The notes beneath the pieces are model-generated. The model ran no database searches, was not told the origin of the DNA, and worked only from the letters and a program-made list of their open reading frames with translations. The position numbers and the translations under genes were made by a program. Shown one piece after another: positions 54,194 to 62,690 of a stretch of DNA of 64,000 nt. Origin of the DNA: JAXMBX01 sp046349635 (GTDB lineage: Bacteria; Planctomycetota; Planctomycetia; Planctomycetales; Planctomycetaceae). Positions within the stretch are counted from its first letter, which is position 1. Every line of letters begins with the position of its first letter. Location of the stretch: assembly GCA_046349635.1 (NCBI GenBank), contig JAXMBX010000002.1, positions 124,001 through 188,000 of the forward strand, in the 5' to 3' direction.

Positions 54194-54223
54194 TTGACTC
54201 TCCCTCCCTTTTTCTGGCAGACT
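54194..54223 (+). promoter_or_regulatory. Possible promoter of the second ECF sigma gene
   Basis: TTGACT (54194-54199) with CAGACT 18 bp downstream (54218-54223) lies about 80 nt before the sigma start. The -35 and following bases (TTGACTCtCCC) match those before the first sigma gene. The -10 is weak. Confidence 0.3.
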
Positions 54224-54301
54224 GAAGCGGCACTCAGATTTGCCTCATCTCTCCGAATCCCGTCTTTTTCGACTCTGGTTTGGCTTAAAGACAGCACTTA
54301 T

Positions 54302-54931
54302 ATGAGTACCACCGATCTCGTTGCGGACTCGGGATCCTCTCCCGACCCTCAAAGTGGCTGGTCGGCGATCATCGAGCGGGCCCGGAATGGATGCCGGGAA
54401 TCGTTCGATGTCCTGGCGCGGTCCTGCTGGGGTTATCTCGTCTTAGCCGCAAGAGAGCGAATACCCCCGGACTTGAAAGTCAAAGTCGCCCCTTCGGACC
54501 TTGTGCAGCAATCGTTGATGGTCGGATATGCCAATTTCTCCCAGTTTCGAGGAACCACCGAGCAGGATCTGTACAACTGGCTGGAGGGGATCTTGCATCG
54601 CCAGGCTCTCTCCGCAGGGCGGTTTTATCGCAATACGCACGCCCGTAGCATCAATCGGGAAATTCCACTTCTGGAACCCGCCATTCCCGCTGACTCAAAC
54701 ACACCCAGCGAACTTGTGGTCGCTCAAGATCAACATCAAGCGCTTCTGGCAGCGATTGAAAAACTACCCCCGCATTACCGCACTGTACTCCAGCTACGCA
54801 GTCTCGAACAGCACTCCTTCGAAACGATAGGAACAATGACCGACCGCACCCCGGATGCGGCCCGCAAACTCTGGGTCGCGGCACTCCGCAAACTTCAGAA
54901 ATTGATGTCCTCGGACTATGACCCACTCTGA
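54302..54931 (+). CDS. ECF-type RNA polymerase sigma factor, kinase-linked (second)
   Basis: The 209-residue protein has sigma region 2 (YLVLAARERIPPDLKVKVAP, SDLVQQSLMVGYANFSQFRG, DLYNWLEGILHRQAL) and region 4 (KLPPHYRTVLQLRSLEQHSF, ETIGTMTDRTPDAARKLWVA). It is the same kinase-linked type as the 43225 gene but clearly diverged. The start MSTTDLVADSG at 54302 is chosen over upstream codons whose translation looks non-coding. The stop overlaps the kinase start by 14 nt. Confidence 0.92.
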   Translation: MSTTDLVADSGSSPDPQSGWSAIIERARNGCRESFDVLARSCWGYLVLAARERIPPDLKVKVAPSDLVQQSLMVGYANFSQFRGTTEQDLYNWLEGILHRQALSAGRFYRNTHARSINREIPLLEPAIPADSNTPSELVVAQDQHQALLAAIEKLPPHYRTVLQLRSLEQHSFETIGTMTDRTPDAARKLWVAALRKLQKLMSSDYDPL

Positions 54932-57900
54932 CCGCGACCCGCCCGATCCTTCATCCTCCTGGGATGATTTCCTCGCCGAGAATCTGCTGCAATTCGAATC
55001 TTCACTTCAGTCGGGAATGTCCGAGTCCACCCTTCCCTCAGAGTCGTCCAATTGTCCCCCCGATATCCGGCGAGAACTCAAAGACCTGCAGCATTGCCTG
55101 CGCTTGGTGGACGGGTTACGTCGAGTTTCTGAGGGGGCGCAGAATCATCAGCCTTCATTTCTGGAAGAATCCAAGACTTTGACGGAACTCGAAGCGGATT
55201 TCGCTGCGTCAGCCGAAATCCGGTCTGATGCTGAGCCGGCACAGCGTTTCGTTTCTGATTTTCGAATCGGGCGATTTGAAATCGGGTCAAAGATCGGCGA
55301 GGGAACCTACGGAATCGTCTATGTCGCACATGATCCGCAGTTAAAACGCCTCGTCGCACTCAAGATTCCCAGGCTCGATGCCGCGTTCCGAGACGATCTC
55401 CGTGAACGCTTCATCCGCGAGGGTGAATCCGCCGGAAAACTCACGCATCCCAATATCGTCACAGTGTACGAGGCGGTCGCGGAAGGCCCCGTATCCCTCA
55501 TTGTTTCGGAATACATCCCCGGTCCGAATCTCGCTGTCTGGAAGTCCCATTGTCCGGAAAAAGTCTCCCCGAGCCACGCAGCACGTTTGATTGCGTCCCT
55601 GGCAGGAGCTGTCGCACATGCGCACGCGCGGGGTGTCCTGCATCGGGATATCAAACCCAGCAATATCATTCTCTCCCCGGATTCCGGGCTATCTTCTCCC
55701 ACCACACTGGACCAGTTTCAGCCCAAACTCACGGACTTCGGTCTTGCCAAACTGCTCGATTCGCAGGATCTGACCCAGTCGGGAGCGATGCTCGGTACCC
55801 CCGCTTACATGCCCCCGGAACAGATTTCGGGTCGCTCTGCGGACATCGGTCCTGCGGTCGACATTTATGCCCTGGGAATGATCCTGTTCGAGCTTCTGAC
55901 GGGAAGGAACCCCTTCCAGCGGCCAAGCGTTCCCGAAACCGTCCACGCTGTGACACAGGAAGAGATCCCGTCTCTCCGCAAAATCCGTCGGGACATTCCC
56001 CGCGACCTGGAAACAATCTGCCTGAAGTGTCTCCAAAAGAGTCCGGGTGACCGCTATTCCTCCGCGCGGGATCTAGAGGAGGATCTGGAGCGGTTTCTGG
56101 ACGGCCGCCCGATCCGAGCCCGCCAGGTTTCGGCATGGGAGAAAGCTGTTAAATGGTGCAGACGTTATCCGGCGTTAACGGTTTCTACCTGTGCAGCGTT
56201 CGCCCTCCTATTGACTCTGCTGATCGTGTCTCGGTGGCAATATGCGCGTATCCAGACGACTCTCGAAATGGCCCGCCAAAACCAGCAACTCGCCGAAGAA
56301 CGTGCCCTCAAGCTCCAGCAGCAGGCGTACCTTGATGACATGCAGCATGCCGGCGAAGCGTGGAATACTTTTCATACCGAAGCCGTTTTGAACCTTCTCA
56401 AAAAGCATATTCCACAGCCCGGTCAGCCCGACGTTCGCGATTTTCTATGGTGGATGTTCTGGAACAATCTGCATGATTATTCCAAAGTGATCGGTACGCA
56501 TCCCGGCGGCGCGACGGCGGTCGTGAGCGCACAGAGTGCTCCTTATGCGGCCTTCTCAGGCGGGGCGGACGGGGTCATCAAGGTCTGGAGCATTCCCGGG
56601 GGGCTGCCGCTCGGAGAAATGAAAGGCCACACCAAAGGTCCGATTCACTCCCTCGAACTCTCCCCCGACGAAACGCTGCTCGTCTCTGCCGGTGAGGACG
56701 GCACAGTTCGTCTCTGGGATGTCGCCTCTCGTACGGAAATGCGGGTTCTCGCCGGACACGAAGGGTGGGTGGCCTGCGCCCGTTTTTCTCCCGATGGCAA
56801 ACTCATCGCCTCCGGAGGAGCGGATAAATTGATCCGCATCTGGGAGGTGGAGTCCGGCCGGCAACTACGAACGATGACCGGCCATACGGATACCATTCGA
56901 GCACTCGCCTTTCACCCTGACCGTGACTGGCTGGCTTCGTCCTCCGAAGATAAGACCACCCGTCTCTGGAGCGTCTCCACAGGTAATCCGGCTGACAGCG
57001 GCGGTCGTCTCCCCGATGCGCAATTCGTGTCGACACCTCCCAAGTGGACGGATAGCCTGGAAATCCCACCCGAGGGACACAAACTCATCGCCGGGAGCAT
57101 TGGGGTCTACAGCCTGGAAGCGGATACTCTCGGCAAACAGCTGAACACATTTCCCGATCCTCCCCGGATCCGGGCCACCACGCAGTTGCTGGACGAACGG
57201 CTTCTCCTGGCCCGACAAGATTCGACCATTCGCGTGGTTCGGTCTGTTGAGCGTCTGGACGAGACCTCCGATCTTTTCCGGGGACATCTCGGGGGAGAAG
57301 TCTGGGATCTGGCTCCCCTTCCGAACGATCGCGGTTTTCTCTCCGCCTCCGGAAGCGGAGAAGTCCGCCTCTGGAATCCTGGAACACTAGACACGGATCT
57401 CTTCAGCGATCCCTCGACAATTCGATCTGCAGACCAAATAAACTGGCGCGGAGATTTCATCGTCTGCTTGAGCAGGCATGGCAAATCTTCGTCGGCCGAA
57501 ATCATGCATGCTCCGACGCGGCGGATCGTCTGGTCGAAGACGTTCGCGACAGCCAAGGTCAGTTCTACTGACGCCGCGATCTCTTCCGATGGAAGTCGAA
57601 TCTTTTTCAGGCAGGACGAAACGCTTGAATGCCGCTCGCCCAAAGATGAAGTTCTCTGGCAGAAGCAGGTCACGCCTCCGATCGATATCGTCGAATGCGA
57701 TCCTGCAAATCAAATCATCGCTCTGACGAGAGGCGAGTCACTCTTTCTCAATTCCATGCAAAATGGCGACAAACTAAGTGAACTTCGCTTTCCGCGCAAA
57801 ATCACTCAAATCCAATTCTTGAAAGATCGTAGACAGCTCATCGTCAATACGAATGATCGCGTTCTGAGAATCCTGGACCTGGCTCGTCTCCAAAACAATG

Positions 57901-58274
57901 CCCCCCGGGAAGTTCCTCTCTCCACTTCAAACAGTCTGGACTCGTTCGCGTTTTCACCTGACGAGACGCTCGTCGCCGGAATTTTTTCTGATCGCCAGAC
58001 CGTTATCTGGTCCTGGCCCGATCTGAAAGAAGTCGCCCGCTTCACCGACAAGGAAGGAGAAAAACAGGAGCAGGCGTTTCTCGTGAATGGCGGAAACACG
58101 CTCGTCACCCGGCGCGGCGAGCAGCTAAGATTCTGGTACTGGCGACAGAATCGGATTCTTTGCACGGTCGCCTTGGAACACCCCCGTGTTATTGAATGTA
58201 ATCCGGCGGGAGATCAAATTGCCGTCGAAGGTGAGCACGGAATCCGAATTTATGATGGACGCCCCAGAAATTAG
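54918..58274 (+). CDS. Ser/Thr protein kinase with WD40 domain (second)
   Basis: The 1118-residue protein repeats the layout of the first kinase: N-terminal ~115 residues, kinase (KIGEGTYGIVYVA, Lys near 148 in LVALKIPRL, HRDIKPSNIILS, DFGLAKLL, GTPAYMPPEQ), one membrane helix (LTVSTCAAFALLLTLLIVS, about 425-443), a coiled segment and WD40 repeats (VIKVWSIPGG, VRLWDVASR, IRIWEVESG, TRLWSVSTG, VRLWNPGTL). It is followed after 4 nt by the first of three small secreted paralogues, so kinase and effectors share one transcript. Confidence 0.93.
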   Translation: MTHSDRDPPDPSSSWDDFLAENLLQFESSLQSGMSESTLPSESSNCPPDIRRELKDLQHCLRLVDGLRRVSEGAQNHQPSFLEESKTLTELEADFAASAEIRSDAEPAQRFVSDFRIGRFEIGSKIGEGTYGIVYVAHDPQLKRLVALKIPRLDAAFRDDLRERFIREGESAGKLTHPNIVTVYEAVAEGPVSLIVSEYIPGPNLAVWKSHCPEKVSPSHAARLIASLAGAVAHAHARGVLHRDIKPSNIILSPDSGLSSPTTLDQFQPKLTDFGLAKLLDSQDLTQSGAMLGTPAYMPPEQISGRSADIGPAVDIYALGMILFELLTGRNPFQRPSVPETVHAVTQEEIPSLRKIRRDIPRDLETICLKCLQKSPGDRYSSARDLEEDLERFLDGRPIRARQVSAWEKAVKWCRRYPALTVSTCAAFALLLTLLIVSRWQYARIQTTLEMARQNQQLAEERALKLQQQAYLDDMQHAGEAWNTFHTEAVLNLLKKHIPQPGQPDVRDFLWWMFWNNLHDYSKVIGTHPGGATAVVSAQSAPYAAFSGGADGVIKVWSIPGGLPLGEMKGHTKGPIHSLELSPDETLLVSAGEDGTVRLWDVASRTEMRVLAGHEGWVACARFSPDGKLIASGGADKLIRIWEVESGRQLRTMTGHTDTIRALAFHPDRDWLASSSEDKTTRLWSVSTGNPADSGGRLPDAQFVSTPPKWTDSLEIPPEGHKLIAGSIGVYSLEADTLGKQLNTFPDPPRIRATTQLLDERLLLARQDSTIRVVRSVERLDETSDLFRGHLGGEVWDLAPLPNDRGFLSASGSGEVRLWNPGTLDTDLFSDPSTIRSADQINWRGDFIVCLSRHGKSSSAEIMHAPTRRIVWSKTFATAKVSSTDAAISSDGSRIFFRQDETLECRSPKDEVLWQKQVTPPIDIVECDPANQIIALTRGESLFLNSMQNGDKLSELRFPRKITQIQFLKDRRQLIVNTNDRVLRILDLARLQNNAPREVPLSTSNSLDSFAFSPDETLVAGIFSDRQTVIWSWPDLKEVARFTDKEGEKQEQAFLVNGGNTLVTRRGEQLRFWYWRQNRILCTVALEHPRVIECNPAGDQIAVEGEHGIRIYDGRPRN

Positions 58275-58278
58275 AGCC

Positions 58279-58845
58279 ATGTTCGTCCGCTTTCCCGTCG
58301 TCTCGATGATTGTCGCTGCGTGGACGTTATCACTTCCCGCTGCGGACCGCGTTGTCCTCATTCAGCCCGTCTGGGACGATATGCCTCCGCATTATGTCAC
58401 TATTTGCGGTGGAAGGTCCCCTCACTACCAGCAGCTTGTTTTGAAGGCCGGTCGACATTCTCCTTCCGATGAATGGATCATGCACCAAGTGCGACCAGAC
58501 ACTTATCTTTTCGAATCAACAGATCCCTTTTATCGAAATCGCTTCATCAATGTTTACAACAAGACGGTGAGATCTGACCCCTTGAGGGACGCTCACCAGG
58601 CTTGCCTGTATCCCCGGCAGCCACTACATGATGAATGGAAAATATCTGTGCCTCTTCCTGGCATCGTCGCCTTGCAAGCGACCAATACCGAATTTGAAAA
58701 CTCATTCCTGACGCGGGTCACAACCTCCAACCCGGCATTTAACGCGGTCGCCATCCGCCAGCTTCTCCCGGAACGAGTCCCTGATACTTATTTTCGCATC
58801 ATCGACGTCACTCCTACGCGTCCTATGATTGTGAATGCAAAATGA
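58279..58845 (+). CDS. Small secreted beta-trefoil-like protein 1
   Basis: The 188-residue protein has a signal peptide (VVSMIVAAWTLSLPAADR). The mature part contains three similar lobes: HYVTICGG...DEWIMHQVRPDTYLFEST, RFINV...DEWKISVPLPGIVALQAT, and SFLTRV...DTYFRIIDVTP. This three-lobed pattern of alternating 'yL..gg' and 'W.i..v.pg.v.L.s' is what one sees in beta-trefoil folds; the fold is inferred, no known family is recognised. It starts 4 nt after the kinase stop and its last codons overlap the next gene. Confidence 0.8.
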   Translation: MFVRFPVVSMIVAAWTLSLPAADRVVLIQPVWDDMPPHYVTICGGRSPHYQQLVLKAGRHSPSDEWIMHQVRPDTYLFESTDPFYRNRFINVYNKTVRSDPLRDAHQACLYPRQPLHDEWKISVPLPGIVALQATNTEFENSFLTRVTTSNPAFNAVAIRQLLPERVPDTYFRIIDVTPTRPMIVNAK

Positions 58846-59453
58846 AGCTTTTCAACCTTTCCATCATAGTCACGAACACTCATCTCCTCGTTGCATCCTG
58901 TGTGGTCGCTCCCACCTGTTTGGGTTCATCGATCCTTGCCGCAGACCGCTTAGTTCTGGTGCAGGCCGTCTGGGACAATCATCCTCCGCATTACCTTGTC
59001 ATTAAGGGAGGACGTAACCTGGATCGTCGTAACATCGTTTTCAAACCCGGCCGTCATTCCCCCGCAGATGAATGGATCCTCCGTGAGATCGATCCTGGCG
59101 TCGTTGCCCTTGAAACCTCTGATCCCTTCTTTCCTCCTCTGTCGATCTACTACGAGTGGCAGGGGGCGAAGCTCCCGGACTGGACTGATGCCCACCTGCT
59201 TCGTCTCAGGTCTCCACGTAAATCGGTTGACTTTCGCCTCAATAATGATCTGTGGATTATGCGGCAAGTTCATGATGATGTTTATTCTTTTCGCACGACT
59301 AACCCTCGATTGGAAAACTACTTCCTGACGCGGGCCATGACTGGCGACAAACTCTTCGCCAGTCCGCTTCTCCGCAAGATGACCCCTCAAACCGAGCGCG
59401 AAACGCACTTTCGCATCATTGACGTCACTCCAATACATTCGAAGTCACCATGA
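58842..59453 (+). CDS. Small secreted beta-trefoil-like protein 2
   Basis: The 203-residue paralogue of the previous gene has a signal region ending near GSSILAADRLVLVQAVWDNH. Shared features are PPHYLVIKGG, GRHSPADEWILREIDPG and LENYFLTRAM plus a final FRIIDVTP. Its ATG overlaps the previous stop (ATGA), giving translational coupling. Three lobes can be recognised, the middle one (SVDFRLNNDLWIMRQVHDD) shortened. The function is unknown. Confidence 0.8.
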   Translation: MKLFNLSIIVTNTHLLVASCVVAPTCLGSSILAADRLVLVQAVWDNHPPHYLVIKGGRNLDRRNIVFKPGRHSPADEWILREIDPGVVALETSDPFFPPLSIYYEWQGAKLPDWTDAHLLRLRSPRKSVDFRLNNDLWIMRQVHDDVYSFRTTNPRLENYFLTRAMTGDKLFASPLLRKMTPQTERETHFRIIDVTPIHSKSP

Positions 59454-60028
59454 CTCGCTTTTTCAATCGAGTTTTCGCACGAACTCTCTTTCTGACGACG
59501 TCAATCTTCTTCTATTCCGCGACTTGCCCACGCGCGGCCGACCGCATCGTTCTCCTGCAGACCGATTGGCCCAATACTCCGCCACATTATGTCGCCATCC
59601 AGGGAGGCCGGGGACCAAACAGACTGCATCTCATGCTGAAAGAAGGCCGTCACTCTCCTGCAGACGAGTGGATCATGCACGAGGTCTCTCCTGGAAAGAT
59701 CAGACTTGAGAGTCACGATCCGTTTTACAAAGGCTGGTTTCTCAATGACGCCGGCCGCCCCTATCTGGACAACGATTTCAAAGGAGCCCTACAGGCTGAA
59801 GTGTTTCATGGGATCCAGCCTTCGAATGACGTCTGGCGTGATCAAGTCGAATCTGACGGCGCCCATAGCTTGTGGACCTGTGATCCCAATCGCCCGGACT
59901 ACGCTCTCGCGAGAGGACGCCGACAGCATCCCAACGCCCCTGTATTCCTATTGCTTCGTAGAATCACCTCACAGCGGTTGCGCCAGGAGTCGCGCTTCAA
60001 AATCATCGACCTCCACTCGAACCCGTGA
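59450..60028 (+). CDS. Small secreted beta-trefoil-like protein 3
   Basis: The 192-residue paralogue has a signal peptide (FLTTSIFFYSATCPRAADR), then RIVLLQTDWPNTPPHYVAIQ, GRHSPADEWIMHEVSPGKIR and a final SRFKIIDLHSNP. ATGA overlap with the previous gene again couples translation. The second and third lobes are the most diverged of the set (DVWRDQVESDGAHSLWTCDP). It ends the kinase operon, with the next gene convergent and 8 nt away. Confidence 0.8.
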   Translation: MTRFFNRVFARTLFLTTSIFFYSATCPRAADRIVLLQTDWPNTPPHYVAIQGGRGPNRLHLMLKEGRHSPADEWIMHEVSPGKIRLESHDPFYKGWFLNDAGRPYLDNDFKGALQAEVFHGIQPSNDVWRDQVESDGAHSLWTCDPNRPDYALARGRRQHPNAPVFLLLRRITSQRLRQESRFKIIDLHSNP

Positions 60029-60036
60029 AGACAGCG

Positions 60037-60579
60037 TCACTCCAGCAGGCCCAGTTCACGCTTGCCGTTGATCGGGTCCAGGCGCACCACCTTAATGATC
60101 TTCCACACCTCTTTTTCCTTCTGCCACGTCAGCTCCCACATCGAGGGCTGACGCCCCAACGATTCCCCCCGCCGGATTTTCACCGTCGCATTCGCCCGAA
60201 ACTTCGTCTTCGCCGTCCCCTCCCCGATAAATTCGGCGTTGATATCCCGCACCGTCAGGTCTGTATCTACCTGCACCAGATCCATGGCCTCCTTCATCCG
60301 CCCCTTCCACTCCGGCGCCTGATCGGAAATATAACTCTGCGCCTGGACCAGCTCATTTCGCTGAAATGCAAAACACAACTCCCGCACCTCCTGCTCCATC
60401 TTCTCGCGACCGGTCACCGTCATCTCATCCAGCGCGAATGCTCCGCACGCGATCAACAGCGCCCCCGCGACTGCCAGCAGCCACCCGCGCCGCATCGAGC
60501 GCGTCCACACGATTGCAAACACCAGCGCCAATCCGAATCCGACACACGCTACGGGCCACGGATTCTCTTGCCACCACAT
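60037..60579 (-). CDS. Membrane-anchored hypothetical protein, NTF2-like
   Basis: The 180-residue protein has two N-terminal membrane helices (WPVACVGFGLALVFAIVW and WLLAVAGALLIACGAFAL) followed by a soluble domain of about 120 residues that reads like a DUF4440/SnoaL-type fold (ISDQAPEWKGRMKEAM, TKFRANATVKIRRGES, WELTWQKEKEVWKIIKVVRL). No catalytic residues are evident. It converges on the kinase operon. Confidence 0.75.
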   Translation of the reverse strand: MWWQENPWPVACVGFGLALVFAIVWTRSMRRGWLLAVAGALLIACGAFALDEMTVTGREKMEQEVRELCFAFQRNELVQAQSYISDQAPEWKGRMKEAMDLVQVDTDLTVRDINAEFIGEGTAKTKFRANATVKIRRGESLGRQPSMWELTWQKEKEVWKIIKVVRLDPINGKRELGLLE

Positions 60580-61237
60580 AGGCTCTCCTTTGAAATCTGG
60601 AGGACAGATTCCGACGGCAATCCATGCGCATCTCGCGCGCCATTTTTCATCAGGTGGTGCGTTAACTCAGTAGAGAGTTCGCGAAATGAGCGGAGGACTG
60701 CAACAGACGGGACACACATCGGCCCGCAGTCGAACGCCGCGGAGAAACCGACTTTTCTTTCTTGACCTCCATTCACTCCTACGCCCCACCCCCCGAATTC
60801 GCCAACAGAATCCAAATCTCCCACCTCGCTCCTGAAAAGCAGTCCTGTTCTCCTGCTCGCCTGTTCCCGCCCGCAGGACGGGGGCGCTTCGTACTCCACT
60901 TCTTCAGTAAAACCCTGCAAAATCCCCCTCCGCCGACCCTGCCGGTTATGCCGGATTCTCCGCATCCCTTCGCCCGGTCTCAAATTCCAGCCCGCGCAGC
61001 CATCCCACCTTGACTTTTTTCAGCCCCGGGAAGTACGATAACTATAGATAAACCTGTGTGCATACTTGAGTTGGATCACCCAGGTCCTGCCTTAAGGGAC
61101 ATTCACAACCTGCCTGTCCCTGTTCGTTTTGCGAATTTCGAAGCGGCTCGCACGGAAGCCTCCTCATCCACGCATGAGAAGTCCTCCTTCGTTTCGTGAT
61201 TCTCCTGCCTCCTACGTCCTTCCTCGGAGCAGTCAAC
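60580..61237. other. Intergenic region upstream of the DUF1501 gene
   Basis: This 658-bp stretch has scattered open frames but none is protein-like. The right half holds the promoter candidate at 61010-61039 and an untranslated leader of about 190 nt to the DUF1501 start. Confidence 0.5.
61010..61039 (+). promoter_or_regulatory. Possible sigma-70-type promoter of the DUF1501 gene
   Basis: TTGACT (61010-61015) is followed after 18 bp by TACGAT (61034-61039). The predicted start near 61046 leaves a leader of about 190 nt. Confidence 0.35.
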
Positions 61238-62587
61238 ATGTTGACGATCTTCGGAAAACCGACCCGCTTCTGTGACGGCCTTTCCCGTCGCAGCTTCCTC
61301 AAGATCGGGGGCCTCTCCATGGCCGCCCTCGGTGGCGTGGGCCTTCCGGACATCCTCCGTGCGGAATCTCTCTCAGGCAAAAAACTCTCCCACAAAGCCG
61401 TCATCAATATCTTCCTCGCCGGTGGTCCTCCCCATCAGGACATGTGGGACGTCAAAACGGACGCCCCTCGTGAAATCCGCGGCGAGTTCACCCCCATCGA
61501 CACCAACGTCCCCGGCATCCAGATCTGCGAAATCTTCCCGCAGATCGCCTCCATGATGGACAAGTTCACCGCCATCCGTTCAGTGGTGGGCTGTGACGGG
61601 GGACACGACTCCTTCCAATGTTTCACCGGCTGGAACCGTGGCAGCCTTCGCGCCGTCGGCGGACGCCCCAGCATCGGCTCTGTCGCCGCTAAAGTTCTGG
61701 GACCCGTCTATCCCGCCATTCCCCCCACCGTCGCGCTCGCTGAAAAAACCTCGCATATGCCCTGGTCTGAACCGGGTGGACCCGGCTTCCTCGGCAATGG
61801 CTACAAACCCTTCAAGCCCCAGGGCGAAGGGATGTCCGACCTCCGCCTCAACGGCATCACCACCGATCGCCTCCAGGATCGCCGTGGCCTGATGAAATCC
61901 CTCGACACACTCCGTCGCGATGTCGATTCCTCCGGCATACTCAAGGGGATGGACTCCTTCACCGAAGCCGCGTTCGGGGTACTGACCTCCAGCAAACTGG
62001 TCGATGCCCTCGACCTCAGCAAGGAAGATCCTCGCATCGTCGCCCGCTACGGGGACGGCAAGCCGTACCAGTTCCAGTACGATGGCGCCCCCACCTGCAA
62101 CGAACAACTGTTGATGGCCCGCCGCCTCGTCGAAGCCGGCGTCCGCTCCGTCACTCTTTCTTATGGCCGCTGGGACAGCCACGGCGATAACTTCGGCCTC
62201 GTCCGCCATCACGGCCCCCGTCTCGACCAATGCGTCAGCGCCCTGGTTCAGGATCTCGACGAACGGGGCCTCCTCAATGACGTCACCGTCATCGTCTGGG
62301 GTGAATTCGGCCGCACGCCCCGCGTCAACACCGGCGCCGGTCGCGACCACTGGCCGCAGGTTTCCTGTGCCCTCCTCGCGGGTGGCGGCATGAAAACCGG
62401 CCAGATCATTGGGGCCACGAATCGGCTCGGCGAATACGCCACCGAACGCCCCGTCCACATGCAGGAGATCGTCTCGACCCTGTATCACAACCTCGGGATC
62501 GACCCCGCCGCGACGACGTTGCAGGACCCCACCGGTCGGCCGCAGTACCTCGCCGACGTCCGCACCCCGGTGCGCGAACTCTGCTGA
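61238..62587 (+). CDS. DUF1501 (sulfatase-like) exported protein
   Basis: The 449-residue protein has an internal twin-arginine motif (LSRRSFLKIGGLSMAALGGV) and the planctomycete DUF1501 domain: VINIFLAGGPPHQDMWDVKT, with the alkaline-phosphatase-superfamily-like metal ligands, GCDGGHDSFQCFTGWNRG, SYGRWDSHGDN and VIVWGEFGRTPRVN...GRDHWPQ, ending with HNLGIDPA. The family is related to sulfatases/phosphatases but its substrate is unknown. The ATG at 61238 has GGAGC upstream. Confidence 0.92.
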   Translation: MLTIFGKPTRFCDGLSRRSFLKIGGLSMAALGGVGLPDILRAESLSGKKLSHKAVINIFLAGGPPHQDMWDVKTDAPREIRGEFTPIDTNVPGIQICEIFPQIASMMDKFTAIRSVVGCDGGHDSFQCFTGWNRGSLRAVGGRPSIGSVAAKVLGPVYPAIPPTVALAEKTSHMPWSEPGGPGFLGNGYKPFKPQGEGMSDLRLNGITTDRLQDRRGLMKSLDTLRRDVDSSGILKGMDSFTEAAFGVLTSSKLVDALDLSKEDPRIVARYGDGKPYQFQYDGAPTCNEQLLMARRLVEAGVRSVTLSYGRWDSHGDNFGLVRHHGPRLDQCVSALVQDLDERGLLNDVTVIVWGEFGRTPRVNTGAGRDHWPQVSCALLAGGGMKTGQIIGATNRLGEYATERPVHMQEIVSTLYHNLGIDPAATTLQDPTGRPQYLADVRTPVRELC

Positions 62588-62690
62588 TCCACGCGACAAT
62601 CATATCTTGATCGTAGGTTCGGCTGTGCGGACCCTCACGTCAAATCGATGGGTGGTGCCGGCCACAACTGGCATATTGAATCCGAATATT

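Noticed and set aside
60549..60983. 144-codon minus-strand frame upstream of the 60037-60579 gene
   Set aside because: Translation is rich in Gly/Arg, has no known domain and overlaps the start of the real gene.
61580..62599. 339-codon open frame antisense to the DUF1501 gene
   Set aside because: Shadow frame; DUF1501 motifs are clear on the plus strand.
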